Assembly (NCBI GenBank): GCA_963205075.1 | Contig: CAUJIU010000133.1 | Location: 1-43,570, forward strand | DNA length: 43,570 bases | DNA from: Pseudomonadota bacterium | Lineage (GTDB): Bacteria > Pseudomonadota > Alphaproteobacteria > Rhodobacterales > Rhodobacteraceae | Direction of reading: 5' to 3' | Shown here: positions 17,789-27,996 of the stretch, piece after piece | Layout of the letters: each line of letters starts with the position of its first letter | Numbering within the stretch: the stretch's first letter is position 1 | Notes under the pieces: model-generated | The model's database searches: none | What the model was told of the DNA's origin: nothing | What the model saw: the letters and a program-made list of their open reading frames with translations, nothing else | Translations under genes and position numbers: made by a program

Positions 17789-18465
17789 AACTCGGCGCGG
17801 ATCTTCAGGCCTTTGCCGAAAGGCTCGGGCACGAATTCAGCCGCGCCGAACACCTGATCCGCGCGGTCACCCATTCGTCGATGTCGACGACCAACCGGGG
17901 CGACAACCAGCGCTTCGAGTTTCTGGGCGACCGGGTACTGGGGCTGGTGATCGCCGAGGCGCTGCTCAAGGCCGATGCAGGCGCCTCCGAGGGTCTGCTG
18001 GCGCCGCGCTTCAACGCGCTGGTCCGCAAGGAGACCTGCGCCGACGTGGCCCGCGAGATCGATGTCGGCGCGGTGCTGCGGCTGGGCCGGTCGGAGATGA
18101 AATCCGGCGGGCGCCGCAAGGAGGCGCTCTTGGCCGACGCGCTTGAGGCGGTGATCGCGGCAGTCTATCTCGACGCCGGTTTCGAGGCCGCCCGCGCGCT
18201 GGTGCTGCGGCTCTGGGCGGACCGGATCACCTCGGTCGAAGGCGATGCGCGCGACCCCAAGACCGCGCTTCAGGAATGGGCGCAGGCGCGCGGCGAGCCG
18301 CCCCCGGCCTATTCAGAGATCAAGCGCGCGGGCCCGGACCATCAGCCGGTCTTTACCATCGAGGTCCGTCTGGCCGGCGGCGCGGTTGAACGCGCCAGCG
18401 CCGGGACCAAGCGGCAGGCAGAACAACTGGCAGCGCAGGCGCTGCTGCGAAAGGTGGAACAATGA
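17785..18465 (+). CDS. rnc: Ribonuclease III
   Basis: This 226-residue double-strand-specific RNase processes rRNA and regulatory RNAs. The catalytic signature [17 protein letters not shown] is at about residues 38-54, with the second acidic motif [16 protein letters not shown] near 112-127. A double-stranded-RNA-binding domain follows from about residue 152 ([11 protein letters not shown]) to the end. The GTG start overlaps the lepB stop, and the stop overlaps the era ATG, so lepB-rnc-era are translationally coupled. Confidence 0.96.
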   Translation: MKLGADLQAFAERLGHEFSRAEHLIRAVTHSSMSTTNRGDNQRFEFLGDRVLGLVIAEALLKADAGASEGLLAPRFNALVRKETCADVAREIDVGAVLRLGRSEMKSGGRRKEALLADALEAVIAAVYLDAGFEAARALVLRLWADRITSVEGDARDPKTALQEWAQARGEPPPAYSEIKRAGPDHQPVFTIEVRLAGGAVERASAGTKRQAEQLAAQALLRKVEQ

Positions 18466-19379
18466 CCGATCCTGTCAAACGCGCGGGCTTCGTGGCGCTG
18501 ATCGGCGAGCCCAATGCCGGCAAGTCGACGCTGCTCAACCGCATGGTCGGGGCCAAGGTCTCGATCGTGACCCACAAGGTGCAGACCACGCGCGCCCGCA
18601 TCAGGGGCGTGGCGATGGCGGGCCAGAGCCAGATCGTGTTTGTCGATACGCCCGGCCTGTTCCGGCCAAGGCGCAGGCTCGACCGCGCCATGGTCGCCGC
18701 CGCCTGGAGCGGGGCGGCGGATGCCGATATCGTGGTGCTGCTGATCGAGGCGCATCGCGGCATGACCGAAGGCGTCAAGGCCATCCTGAGCGGCATGTCC
18801 GACCGGGTGAACCGCCTGCCGGTGGCGCTGGCCATCAACAAGATCGACAAGGTCAAGGCCGAGGACCTGCTGGCGCTCACCCAGGCCATGAACGAGGCCT
18901 ATCCGTTCGAGCGGACCTTCCTGATCTCGGCCGAGCGCGGCCATGGCTGCGACGATCTCAAGGCATGGCTGGCAGAAAAGATCCCGGCCGGAGACTGGTT
19001 CTACCCCGAGGACCAGATCGCCGACCTGCCGATGCGGATGATCGCCGCCGAGATGACCCGCGAAAAGCTGACCCTGCGGCTGCATCAGGAACTGCCCTAC
19101 GAACTGACGGTGGAAACCGAGCACTGGCAGGAGCGCGATGACGGCACCGCCCGCATCGATCAGGTGGTCTACGTGGCCCGCGACGGCCACAAGGGCATCG
19201 TGCTGGGCCACAAGGGCGAGACCATCAAGGCGGTCAGCCATGCCTCGCGGCTGGAACTGGAAGAATTCCTTGGCCGCAAGGTGCACCTGTTCCTGCAGGT
19301 CAAGGTGCGGCCCAACTGGCTGGACGAGGCCGAGCGCTATTCCGAGATGGGGCTCGATTTCAAGGACGGCAATACGTGA
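18462..19379 (+). CDS. era: GTPase Era
   Basis: This 305-residue GTPase aids assembly of the 30S ribosomal subunit by binding the 3' end of 16S rRNA. GTPase motifs: G1 GEPNAGKS, G2 region TTRARIRG, G3 DTPGLF, G4 NKIDK and G5 SAERG. The C-terminal KH domain has the GHKGETIK loop. Length is normal. It overlaps rnc upstream (ATGA) and the DUF1491 gene downstream. Confidence 0.96.
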   Translation: MTDPVKRAGFVALIGEPNAGKSTLLNRMVGAKVSIVTHKVQTTRARIRGVAMAGQSQIVFVDTPGLFRPRRRLDRAMVAAAWSGAADADIVVLLIEAHRGMTEGVKAILSGMSDRVNRLPVALAINKIDKVKAEDLLALTQAMNEAYPFERTFLISAERGHGCDDLKAWLAEKIPAGDWFYPEDQIADLPMRMIAAEMTREKLTLRLHQELPYELTVETEHWQERDDGTARIDQVVYVARDGHKGIVLGHKGETIKAVSHASRLELEEFLGRKVHLFLQVKVRPNWLDEAERYSEMGLDFKDGNT

Positions 19380-19705
19380 AGCTGACGGCCGATATCTGGG
19401 TATCGGCCTATCTGACGCGGCTGCGGCTGGCGGGCATCCCCGCCTTCGTGGTGCGGCGCGGCGACGCGACGGCGGGCGCGGTGCTGGTCAAGCTGAACAC
19501 GCTCGACGGGCAGGCCGCCTGCTACCAGCGCAGCTTTGACCTGATGACCGGCGCGCGGCGCTGGGTGACACTGGTCGAGGGCGACGAGGCCGGCGTCGAT
19601 GCGTCCGTCGCCAGACAGCGCGGCTTTGACCCCGATCTGTGGGTGATCGAGGTCGAGGACAAGGCCGGCCGCCACCTGCTCGACGAGCCGGGGCTTGCGG
19701 ACTAG
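19376..19705 (+). CDS. DUF1491 family protein
   Basis: This 109-residue protein fits DUF1491, a short alphaproteobacterial family: it starts [40 protein letters not shown], followed by RRWVTLVEG and DPDLWVIEVED. Function unknown. The GTG start overlaps the era stop by four bases. Its place between era and recO is conserved in Rhodobacterales, which suggests a housekeeping role, but nothing in the sequence shows which. Confidence 0.85.
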   Translation: MKLTADIWVSAYLTRLRLAGIPAFVVRRGDATAGAVLVKLNTLDGQAACYQRSFDLMTGARRWVTLVEGDEAGVDASVARQRGFDPDLWVIEVEDKAGRHLLDEPGLAD

Positions 19706-19744
19706 GCGCGCAATCGTGCCAATGTGGGGCCGAAGGGGTCCGCG

Positions 19745-20473
19745 ATGATCGAATGGCAGGACGAAGGCGCGGTGCTGAGCGCGCGCGGGCATGGCGAAAC
19801 CGCCGTGATCGTCGATGTGCTGACCGCCGGCCATGGCCGCCATGCCGGGGTGGTGCGCGGCGGGGTCAGCCGCAAGATGGCGGCGACCCTGCAGCCCGGA
19901 ATGCAGGTGCAGGTGGTCTGGAAGGCGCGGCTTGACGACCATCTGGGCAGTTACACGGCTGAACCCTTGCGCAGCCGCGCGGCGCAGGTGCTGGGCGACC
20001 GGCTGGCGCTTGCCGGGCTCAACGCGGTGACCGCGATCCTGTCCGAGGTCCTGCCCGAACGGGAATCACACCCGCCGCTCTATCGGCGCAGCATCGCGCT
20101 CCTCGATCTGCTGGGGCAGGCGGATCTGTGGCCGCTGGCCTATCTGCGCTGGGAACTGGCGTTGCTGGAGGAACTTGGCTTCGGCCTCGACCTTGGCGCC
20201 TGTGCCGTTACCGGCGCGACGGAAGGGCTGATCTATGTCTCGCCGAAGTCGGGCAGGGCGGTCAGCCGCGACGGCGCGGGCGAGTGGGCGGGCCGGATGC
20301 TGCCGCTGCCGGACGTGCTGCGCGGCGCGGGCGATGCCGACAACCTCGAGATCGTGCGCGCATTGGCAACCACCGGATATTTCATTGAAAACCGGCTGTT
20401 GCACGGGCTGGGCCACCGGCCGATGCCCGCCGCGCGCCAGCGCCTGATCGAGGCGATCCAGCGTCAGTCCTGA
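19745..20473 (+). CDS. recO: DNA repair protein RecO
   Basis: This 242-residue protein works with RecF and RecR to load RecA on gapped DNA. The N-terminal OB fold begins [40 protein letters not shown], followed by the helical domain ([28 protein letters not shown]) and C-terminal [21 protein letters not shown]. The frame opens at a GTG at 19724, but ATG 19745 fits the family start and has AAGGGG about eight bases upstream. The usual RecO zinc cysteines are reduced, as in other alphaproteobacteria. It overlaps the convergent META gene by ten bases. Confidence 0.93.
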   Translation: MIEWQDEGAVLSARGHGETAVIVDVLTAGHGRHAGVVRGGVSRKMAATLQPGMQVQVVWKARLDDHLGSYTAEPLRSRAAQVLGDRLALAGLNAVTAILSEVLPERESHPPLYRRSIALLDLLGQADLWPLAYLRWELALLEELGFGLDLGACAVTGATEGLIYVSPKSGRAVSRDGAGEWAGRMLPLPDVLRGAGDADNLEIVRALATTGYFIENRLLHGLGHRPMPAARQRLIEAIQRQS

Positions 20474-20853
20474 CGCCGGAACACCATGCTGCGGCCCGCG
20501 GTATCGGACAGGATCAGCCTATCGCCCGCGACCTCGGCCAGTGTCATTGCCGCGAGACCGGCAAAATAGGTGGCTTCCAGATCAAGATCGGCGCAGGCCA
20601 TGCGGGTGGCGCGGATCGGGCCGAGCGCGAACCTTGGATATGGTGCGTTCAGCGCCGCGCCAAAGCTGTTGCAGGGGCCATGGCCGGCGACCTGCCCCGG
20701 CTCGGGCAGGCGCAGGGTGGCCCGCGCGGTGAAGGGCTGGCCATCCAGTTCCGCCAGCTGCCAGACCGCCGACGCGTCGGCAAAACCTGACAGCGTTTCG
20801 TCCGACCGGCAGGCCGTGGCCGTCATCATGAGCAGGATCATCAGCGCGCGCAT
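20464..20853 (-). CDS. META domain lipoprotein (HslJ-like)
   Basis: This 129-residue protein starts with a very short lipoprotein signal, [15 protein letters not shown], with the lipidated cysteine at residue 15. The mature part is a META domain: [12 protein letters not shown], a [10 protein letters not shown] motif with the typical glycine, cysteine and asparagine, and [23 protein letters not shown] proteins of the HslJ type are envelope proteins linked with heat shock or novobiocin resistance in E. coli; the role here is not known. The open frame extends far upstream to 21381 antisense to the MFS gene, but that part has no signal and is not credible. Start 20853 is chosen on the signal peptide. 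Confidence 0.85.
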   Translation of the reverse strand: MRALMILLMMTATACRSDETLSGFADASAVWQLAELDGQPFTARATLRLPEPGQVAGHGPCNSFGAALNAPYPRFALGPIRATRMACADLDLEATYFAGLAAMTLAEVAGDRLILSDTAGRSMVFRRQD

Positions 20854-20982
20854 GCGGTGAGAGTGCCTTGGCGGGGCCATTGCTGCAAGCGCGTTCCGGG
20901 CGCGACCGGAAATGTCGCTGCGGAGCAAGACGCCCTGCATGGCCCGGATGACTCTGACGCGGCAATTGCAAGAAGCCGCCAT

Positions 20983-22197
20983 ATGATTTCCCCGCGCGCG
21001 CCAGTCTATCTGTCGCATTCCCCCACTCCCAAGGTCGCCCATTTTGCCGTGCTCTCGGCGCTGGAAGCCGGGGTGCGCGGGATGATGATCTCGGTGATGC
21101 CGCTGACCATCTACCGCGCCTTCGGGGATGCGGTGGTGGTCAGCCGCATCTACCTGTTTGTCGGCATCCTCTCGCTGCTGTTCGGGCTTCTGGTGCCCTT
21201 CCTGTCGCGTTTCGTGCCGCGCCGCTGGATCATGACCTTTGGCGGCCTGTGCTACCTGACCGGCCTGACGCTGGTGATGACCGGCGTGCCGGCGCTGGCG
21301 GCGGCGGGCCTGTTCGTCAATGCCTGCGGCACCGTCTCGATCTCGATCAGCCTGAGCGCCTATGTGCTCGACTACATCCACCGCAACGATCTGGGCCGCA
21401 ACGAGACCATGCGCATGGTCTACTCCGCCCTGCCCTGGGCCGCGGGTCCGGTGCTGGGCGTCTGGCTGATGAACTGGTGGTTCCCGGCGCCGTTCCTGGT
21501 GGCCGGCGGCTTTGCGGCGGCGCTGATCGCCACCTTCTGGTATTTCCGGCTGGGCAACGGCAAGCAGATCACCATGGCGCGCGGGCCGACGCCCAACCCG
21601 CTGGCATTCGTCGGCGAATTCCTGTCACAGCCCCGGCTGGTGGCGGGCTGGCTGTTCGCGGTGCTGCGCTCCTGTGGCTGGTGGGTCTATGTGGTCTATC
21701 TGCCGATCTATTGCATCCAGAGCGGTCTGGGCGACTCGGTGGGGGCCATCGCCCTGTCGGTCTCCAACGGCTTGCTGTTTCTCACGCCGGTGTTCCTGCG
21801 GTTCATCAAGCGGCTGGGGGTGCGCAACTCGGTTCGGCTGGGCTTTGCCATCAGCGGGGGGTTGTTCGTGGCCGGCTGGCTGTTCGCACCGCTGCCTTGG
21901 GTTGCCTACGGGCTGCTGATGGCCGCTTCGGTGATGCTGGTCTGGCTCGATGTCAGCGCCAGCCTGCCATTCCTGATGGCGGTCAAGCCGTCGCAGCGGA
22001 CCGAGATGGCGGCGGTGTTTTCAAGCTATCGTGACGCATCGGGCATCCTGACCCCGGCGGCGGCATGGCTGGTGCTGCTGGTCTCGCCGGTGGCGGGGGT
22101 GTTCGCGGCCTGCGGCGCGGGATTGCTGGTGGCCTTTGCCATTGCCGGGCGCCTGCATCCGCGCCTGGGGCGGGACCGCAAGCAGCCGCAGCGCTGA
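20983..22197 (+). CDS. MFS transporter
   Basis: This 404-residue integral membrane protein has about 12 hydrophobic segments and a major-facilitator layout. The A-loop is divergent (LSRFVPRRWIMTFGGLCYLTG) and segment 5 carries MRMVYSALPWAAGPVLGVWLMNWW. Substrate unknown. The frame is open upstream to 20857, but that part reads as non-coding; ATG 20983 fits the start of the protein, although its ribosome site is weak. GC-rich codon use is like the core genes, unlike the MFS gene at 15.7 kb. It is convergent with the acyl-CoA dehydrogenase gene. Confidence 0.87.
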   Translation: MISPRAPVYLSHSPTPKVAHFAVLSALEAGVRGMMISVMPLTIYRAFGDAVVVSRIYLFVGILSLLFGLLVPFLSRFVPRRWIMTFGGLCYLTGLTLVMTGVPALAAAGLFVNACGTVSISISLSAYVLDYIHRNDLGRNETMRMVYSALPWAAGPVLGVWLMNWWFPAPFLVAGGFAAALIATFWYFRLGNGKQITMARGPTPNPLAFVGEFLSQPRLVAGWLFAVLRSCGWWVYVVYLPIYCIQSGLGDSVGAIALSVSNGLLFLTPVFLRFIKRLGVRNSVRLGFAISGGLFVAGWLFAPLPWVAYGLLMAASVMLVWLDVSASLPFLMAVKPSQRTEMAAVFSSYRDASGILTPAAAWLVLLVSPVAGVFAACGAGLLVAFAIAGRLHPRLGRDRKQPQR

Positions 22198-22209
22198 CGC
22201 GGAGCCGGA

Positions 22210-23859
22210 TCAGTCCAGCAGCCGGCGGGCGATAACCTGGGCCTGGATCTCGGCCGCGCCCTCGAAGATGCTCAGGATGCGCGCGTCGCACAGGATGCGG
22301 CTGATCGGGTATTCCAGCGCAAAGCCGTTGCCGCCATGGATCTGCAAGCCGTTGTCGGCGGCGGCCCAGGCGACGCGGGCGCCAAGCAGCTTGGCCATTC
22401 CCGCTTCCAGGTCGCAGCGGCGGCCCTCGTCCTTTTCGCGGGCGCTGAAATAGGTCAGCTGGCGGGCGATCATGATCTCGACCGCCATCAGCGCCAGCTT
22501 GCCCGACACGCGCGGAAAGGCGATCAGCGGCTTGCCGAACTGGCGGCGGTCCTGCGCGTAGCGCAAGGCGGCGTCCAGCGCCGACTGCCCAACCCCGATG
22601 GCGCGCGCGGCGGTCTGGATGCGGGCCGATTCGAAGGTCTGCATCAACTGCTTGAAGCCGCGCCCCGCCTCGCCACCCAAGAGGTTGTCACCCGCCACCG
22701 CGAAGCCGTCGAAGGCCAGTTCGTATTCCTTCATCCCGCGATAGCCGAGCACGCCGATTTCCGTCCCCGACATGCCCGGCGTCGGAAAGGGCCGGTCCTC
22801 GGTGCCGGGGGTCTTTTCGGCCAGAAACATCGACAGGCCGCGATAATCGGTGCTGTCGGGCTCGGTGCGGGCCAGCAGCGTCATCACATGGGTGCGCGCC
22901 GCGTGGGTGATCCAGGTCTTGTTGCCGGTGATGCGCCAGTTGGCGCCATCGCGCTCGGCCCTTGTGCGCAGCGACCCGAGGTCAGAGCCGGTATTGGGCT
23001 CGGTGAACACCGCCGTGGGCAGGATCTCGCCCGAGGCGATGCGCGGCAGCCAGTGGTCCTTCTGCGCCGGTGTGCCGCCGCACAGGATCAGCTCGGCCGC
23101 GATCTCGGAGCGGGTGCCGAGGCTGCCAACGCCGATATAGCCGCGCGAAAGTTCTTCCGAGACCACCACCATCGACGCCTTCGACAGGCCGAAGCCGCCG
23201 AATTCTTCGGGAATGGTCAGGCCGAACACGCCCATTTCGGCCAGTTCGGAGATGATATCGAGCGGGATCAGCTCATCGCGCAGATGCCAGCCATGCGCCT
23301 GCGGCTCGACCCGTTCGACCGCGTAGCGGCGGAACTGGTCGCGGATCATGTCCAGCTCGTCATCAAGCCCGGGATTGCCGACCGTGGTTTCGGCCGTATG
23401 GGCCAGCATCTGGTCAACCAGCGCCGAGCGCGCGGACTGGCTGTTGCCCAGCCGGATCAGCGTATCGATCTCGGGCGTCGCCAGCACGCGGGCGTCGATG
23501 CCCACGTCCTGGGCGCGCAGGATCTCGGTCTGGCTCATGGGCAAGCCGCCCGCAAGCTGGGCCAGATACTCGCCAAAGCCGATCTGCAGGATCAGCCGCT
23601 CGATGTCGCGCAGCTTGTCCTGTGCGGCCAGGCGCTCGGCCCAGGCCTGCAACTGGCGCAGGGCCTCGGCATAGGTGGCAATCCAGGCCAGCCCGTGCGC
23701 CGCGGTCTGGTTGGCCTCCAGCAGCCCGGCATCGACCCTGCCTTGGGTGCAGGTCAGGCCGCGGACGTGGTCGCGCGCCGCGTCGCGCAGCGCCAGGGCA
23801 GGCTCCAGCGCGGCGGCGGTCAGCGCCATGAGGTCAGGCAGGATCGGCGATCTGGTCAT
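22210..23859 (-). CDS. mcd: Acyl-CoA dehydrogenase, probably (2S)-methylsuccinyl-CoA dehydrogenase
   Basis: This 549-residue flavoprotein is much longer than ordinary acyl-CoA dehydrogenases (~380) because of a helical N-terminal extension of about 150 residues, a hallmark of Mcd. The core shows IPEEFGGFG, SLGTRSEIAAELIL, TAVFTEPNTGSDLGSL (FAD/substrate loop), NKTWITHAART and a C-terminal IFEGAAEIQ containing the expected catalytic Glu. Mcd oxidises methylsuccinyl-CoA to mesaconyl-CoA in the ethylmalonyl-CoA pathway and passes electrons to ETF, whose genes lie at 34.6-36.3 kb. AGGA lies seven bases before ATG 23859; ATG 23886 with its own GGAG would add nine residues. The Mcd identity rests on length and overall resemblance; another long-chain-type ACAD is possible. 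Confidence 0.75.
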   Translation of the reverse strand: MTRSPILPDLMALTAAALEPALALRDAARDHVRGLTCTQGRVDAGLLEANQTAAHGLAWIATYAEALRQLQAWAERLAAQDKLRDIERLILQIGFGEYLAQLAGGLPMSQTEILRAQDVGIDARVLATPEIDTLIRLGNSQSARSALVDQMLAHTAETTVGNPGLDDELDMIRDQFRRYAVERVEPQAHGWHLRDELIPLDIISELAEMGVFGLTIPEEFGGFGLSKASMVVVSEELSRGYIGVGSLGTRSEIAAELILCGGTPAQKDHWLPRIASGEILPTAVFTEPNTGSDLGSLRTRAERDGANWRITGNKTWITHAARTHVMTLLARTEPDSTDYRGLSMFLAEKTPGTEDRPFPTPGMSGTEIGVLGYRGMKEYELAFDGFAVAGDNLLGGEAGRGFKQLMQTFESARIQTAARAIGVGQSALDAALRYAQDRRQFGKPLIAFPRVSGKLALMAVEIMIARQLTYFSAREKDEGRRCDLEAGMAKLLGARVAWAAADNGLQIHGGNGFALEYPISRILCDARILSIFEGAAEIQAQVIARRLLD

Positions 23860-23923
23860 CTGGTGGTCCTGTCCGTCATGGGGCATGTCCGACTCCGTAT
23901 TTCGCGCTTGCAGAGATAATTAC

Positions 23924-23942
23924 TTTGCAGTTGCAGCGCAAC
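23924..23942. promoter_or_regulatory. Candidate operator upstream of mcd
   Basis: TTTGCAG (23924-23930) runs into the perfect inverted repeat GTTGC-AGC-GCAAC (23930-23942), about 65 bases upstream of the mcd start. On the minus strand the repeat falls in the spacer of a possible promoter (TTGTTG, 16 bases, TAATTA). TTTGC-type elements are known for RamB/PccR (ScfR family) regulators of acyl-CoA pathways in related bacteria; assignment to them is inference. Confidence 0.35.
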
Positions 23943-24030
23943 AATAATTCAATCCAGACCAATGGAATGGTTTTTAATGTCGCGATGAATTGGCAGATGC
24001 GCGGCGCCCATCGCCGGGTTATGCAGGCCC

Positions 24031-24795
24031 ATGACCGAGTTTTTCCCTGATCTTCCGGCGGCAACCCTGGCCCTGGCTCTGGCAATCGGCCTCGTCGCCG
24101 GCTTCGTCAAGGGGGTGGTCGGGTTTGCCATGCCGATGATCCTGATCACCGGGCTGTCGACCTTCCTGCCGCCCGACCTGGCGCTGGCGGCGCTGATCCT
24201 GCCGACGGTCGTGACCAACGGCCAGCAGGCGCTGCGGCAGGGATGGGCGGCGGCCTGGGCCTCGACCCGGCGGTTCTGGGTGTTTCTGGCCACCGGGCTG
24301 GTGTTCCTGCTCGTCAGCGCCCAGTTCGTGGCGGTGATGAGCCAGCAGGCCATGTTCGCGCTGATCGGCGTGCCGATAACCGCCTTCGCGCTGTTGCAGA
24401 TCGCCGGATGGCGGCCGGTGATGACCCGCCCTTCGGCATGGATCGAGGCGGCGGTGGGGGCGCTGGCCGGGCTGATGGGCGGCGTTTCGGGCGTCTGGGG
24501 GCCGCCGACGCTGGCCTACCTGATCGCCACCGATACCTCGAAGGAGGATCAGATCCGGGTGCAGGGGGTGATCTACTTTCTCGGGGCGGTGGCGCTGCTG
24601 GGCGCGCATCTGCGGTCTGGCGTGCTGCGGGCCGATACCTGGGCCCTGTCGGCCCTGATGATCCTGCCGGCGCTGGCGGGCATGGGCCTGGGGCTGCGCC
24701 TGCAGTCACGGCTCGATCAGGCGGCGTTCCGCAAGGCGACGCTGATCGTGCTGGCGCTGGTCGGGCTCAACCTGGTGCGCCGGGCGCTGGCCTGA
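24031..24795 (+). CDS. TauE/SafE (TSUP) family permease
   Basis: This 254-residue inner-membrane protein has about seven or eight hydrophobic segments and the TSUP pattern: LVAGFVKGVVGFAMPMILI in the first segment and AGLMGGVSGVWGPPTLAYL in the middle, the internally repeated glycine/proline motif of the family. TSUP proteins move sulfite, sulfonates, sulfoacetate or other small organic anions. The substrate cannot be read here. It is convergent with the DUF3859-like gene (five-base gap) and shares a 170-base upstream region with mcd. Confidence 0.88.
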   Translation: MTEFFPDLPAATLALALAIGLVAGFVKGVVGFAMPMILITGLSTFLPPDLALAALILPTVVTNGQQALRQGWAAAWASTRRFWVFLATGLVFLLVSAQFVAVMSQQAMFALIGVPITAFALLQIAGWRPVMTRPSAWIEAAVGALAGLMGGVSGVWGPPTLAYLIATDTSKEDQIRVQGVIYFLGAVALLGAHLRSGVLRADTWALSALMILPALAGMGLGLRLQSRLDQAAFRKATLIVLALVGLNLVRRALA

Positions 24796-24800
24796 TCCGC

Positions 24801-25346
24801 TCAGGACAGCTGGTCTTCGTAGCCGCAGGGAATGGCCAGTTCCGGCACCGCGCTGGGCACGGCGACATCGAACCGGGCGCGGTAGATCAGCCTGCCGGCC
24901 GACATCGCCTCGATCGACCACGGGCCCGGCACCAGCTCGTAGTCGAAATCGAACTGGAACAGGTTCATCGAGGTCTCGGTGCCGCTGATCGAGCTGACAT
25001 AGAACTCCTCGGTCACACCATCGGGGCCCATGGGCGGATGGGTGACGGTGATCCAGACATCGGAATAGCCGAAGGGATCATCCACCCGGACCTTGACCCC
25101 GAACCCCACGCCCAGCACCGCCGGAACCCGGCGCGAGACCGAGATGAAGCCCGGCTCGCCCTCGATCACGTTGGTCACGCCGGCGATGGTGCCGGGGGCC
25201 GGGTTGGTGCGGATCACCTTCTGGGCACAGAAGATCCCGGCCTTGAACTCGGCCACCTGCGGGCTGCGATAATCCCCCTCGGGCAGGGTCTGGGCGACCG
25301 CGCCGGAGGCGAGCGTCAGGGCAAGGGCGAAGGCGAGGCGAAGCAT
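24801..25346 (-). CDS. Secreted DUF3859-like protein
   Basis: This 181-residue protein has a clear Sec signal peptide (MLRLAFALALTLASGAVAQ, probable cleavage after AVA) and a beta-rich mature part. Features are two cysteines (in GIFCAQK and AIPCGYED), a segment GVGFGVKVRV, and GPWSIEAMSAGRLIYRARFDV near the end. I take it to be DUF3859, a periplasmic family of unknown function. ATG 25346 is chosen for the signal peptide; a GTG two codons upstream (25352) is the alternative. It lies 47 bases downstream of pckA on the same strand and could be co-transcribed with it. Confidence 0.72.
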   Translation of the reverse strand: MLRLAFALALTLASGAVAQTLPEGDYRSPQVAEFKAGIFCAQKVIRTNPAPGTIAGVTNVIEGEPGFISVSRRVPAVLGVGFGVKVRVDDPFGYSDVWITVTHPPMGPDGVTEEFYVSSISGTETSMNLFQFDFDYELVPGPWSIEAMSAGRLIYRARFDVAVPSAVPELAIPCGYEDQLS

Positions 25347-25393
25347 GGGCACAGACTGCCCGGCGGCGCGGGCAAGTCAATCTCGGACATGGC

Positions 25394-26992
<1,599 letters not shown>

Positions 26993-27291
26993 GGCTGTGC
27001 TCCTCGGTTCAAGGCGGCCAACGCCGACCTTGATCCCTGATAACACCAGATATTTCGCAACGAAAAGGTGTCCGGCCCGGCGTTAGCGCAACCAAATGCA
27101 GGTTAGCGCAATCAAGTTTCGTCGCCGCCCAAAGGTGAGGCATTTTAGCCATTCCTTATGGAATTCGGACCGAAATGGGGCAAGCGCGCCCCCCGATTCG
27201 CGGTAGGGGATTGATTCGAACCGGCAAAAACGCAACAAATATGGCAAAAATACAGGCCAAAAACAGTATCGAGCAAAAAGGGCACTAACCC
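26993..27291. promoter_or_regulatory. Divergent regulatory region pckA / chvI
   Basis: These 299 bases separate pckA and chvI. The half nearer chvI is AT-rich, with repeated CAAAAA runs (27225-27280) that stand out against the GC-rich surroundings. The region holds two 14-bp direct repeats (27082-27115) and the inverted repeat ATTCC-TTAT-GGAAT (27151-27164). AAGGG lies about ten bases before the chvI ATG. I see no small ORF with coding character. Confidence 0.7.
27082..27115. promoter_or_regulatory. Two 14-bp direct repeats 20 bp apart, candidate operator of pckA
   Basis: GTTAGCGCAACCAA (27082-27095) and GTTAGCGCAATCAA (27102-27115) differ at one base and start exactly 20 bp apart, about two helical turns, so a protein bound to both would sit on one face of the DNA. 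Each contains GTTAGCGC-AAYC, which looks like an imperfect version of the GTTAGCGCTAAC-type palindromes bound by LacI-family regulators. CceR, a LacI-family regulator of central carbon metabolism in Rhodobacter, is a candidate; the assignment is inference. Confidence 0.5.
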
Positions 27292-27993
27292 ATGCAGAAA
27301 ATTGCGCTGGTCGATGACGACCGAAACATCCTTACATCGGTGTCGATAACCCTTGAGGCCGAAGGTTTCGAGGTCGAGACCTACAATGACGGGCAGGCGG
27401 CGCTGGACGCCTTCAACCGCAAACTGCCGGATATGGCGGTGCTGGACATCAAGATGCCCCGCATGGACGGCATGGACCTGCTGCAGCGGCTGCGGCAGAA
27501 GACCTCGATGCCGGTGATCTTCCTGACCTCCAAGGATGACGAGATCGACGAGGTTCTGGGCCTGCGGATGGGGGCCGATGACTACGTCAAGAAGCCCTTC
27601 AGCCAGCGGCTGCTGGTCGAGCGCATCCGCGCGCTGCTGCGCCGGCAGGACGCGCTTTCGGGCGATGTTCCGGAAGAAACCGAGGAAACCAAGATCCTGG
27701 TGCGGGGCAACCTGACCATGGATCCGCTGCGTCACGCGGTCAAATGGAAGGGCCGCGACGTGGCGCTGACCGTGACCGAATTCCTGCTGCTGCAGGCGCT
27801 CGCGCAGCGGCCCGGCTTCGTCAAGAGCCGCGACCAGCTGATGGACGTGGCCTATGACGACCAGGTCTATGTGGACGACCGCACCATCGACAGCCATATC
27901 AAGCGCCTGCGCAAGAAGATGCGCACCGCCGACGATGACTTCTCGGCCATCGAGACGCTGTACGGGATCGGCTATCGCTATAACGAAGAATAA
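27292..27993 (+). CDS. chvI: Response regulator ChvI
   Basis: This 233-residue OmpR-class regulator controls envelope, acid and carbon responses with the kinase ChvG. The receiver domain has the acidic pocket VDDDRN (residues 7-12), phospho-acceptor Asp52 in AVLDIKMP and Lys101 in YVKKPFS. The C-terminal winged helix (about 135-231) contains [33 protein letters not shown] and TLYGIGYRY. It is followed three bases later by chvG. Confidence 0.95.
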   Translation: MQKIALVDDDRNILTSVSITLEAEGFEVETYNDGQAALDAFNRKLPDMAVLDIKMPRMDGMDLLQRLRQKTSMPVIFLTSKDDEIDEVLGLRMGADDYVKKPFSQRLLVERIRALLRRQDALSGDVPEETEETKILVRGNLTMDPLRHAVKWKGRDVALTVTEFLLLQALAQRPGFVKSRDQLMDVAYDDQVYVDDRTIDSHIKRLRKKMRTADDDFSAIETLYGIGYRYNEE

Positions 27994-27996
27994 GGC

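Noticed and set aside
20854-21381. N-terminal extension of the META lipoprotein antisense to the MFS gene
   Set aside because: A lipoprotein signal begins precisely at 20853; the extension is low-complexity and antisense to a real gene.
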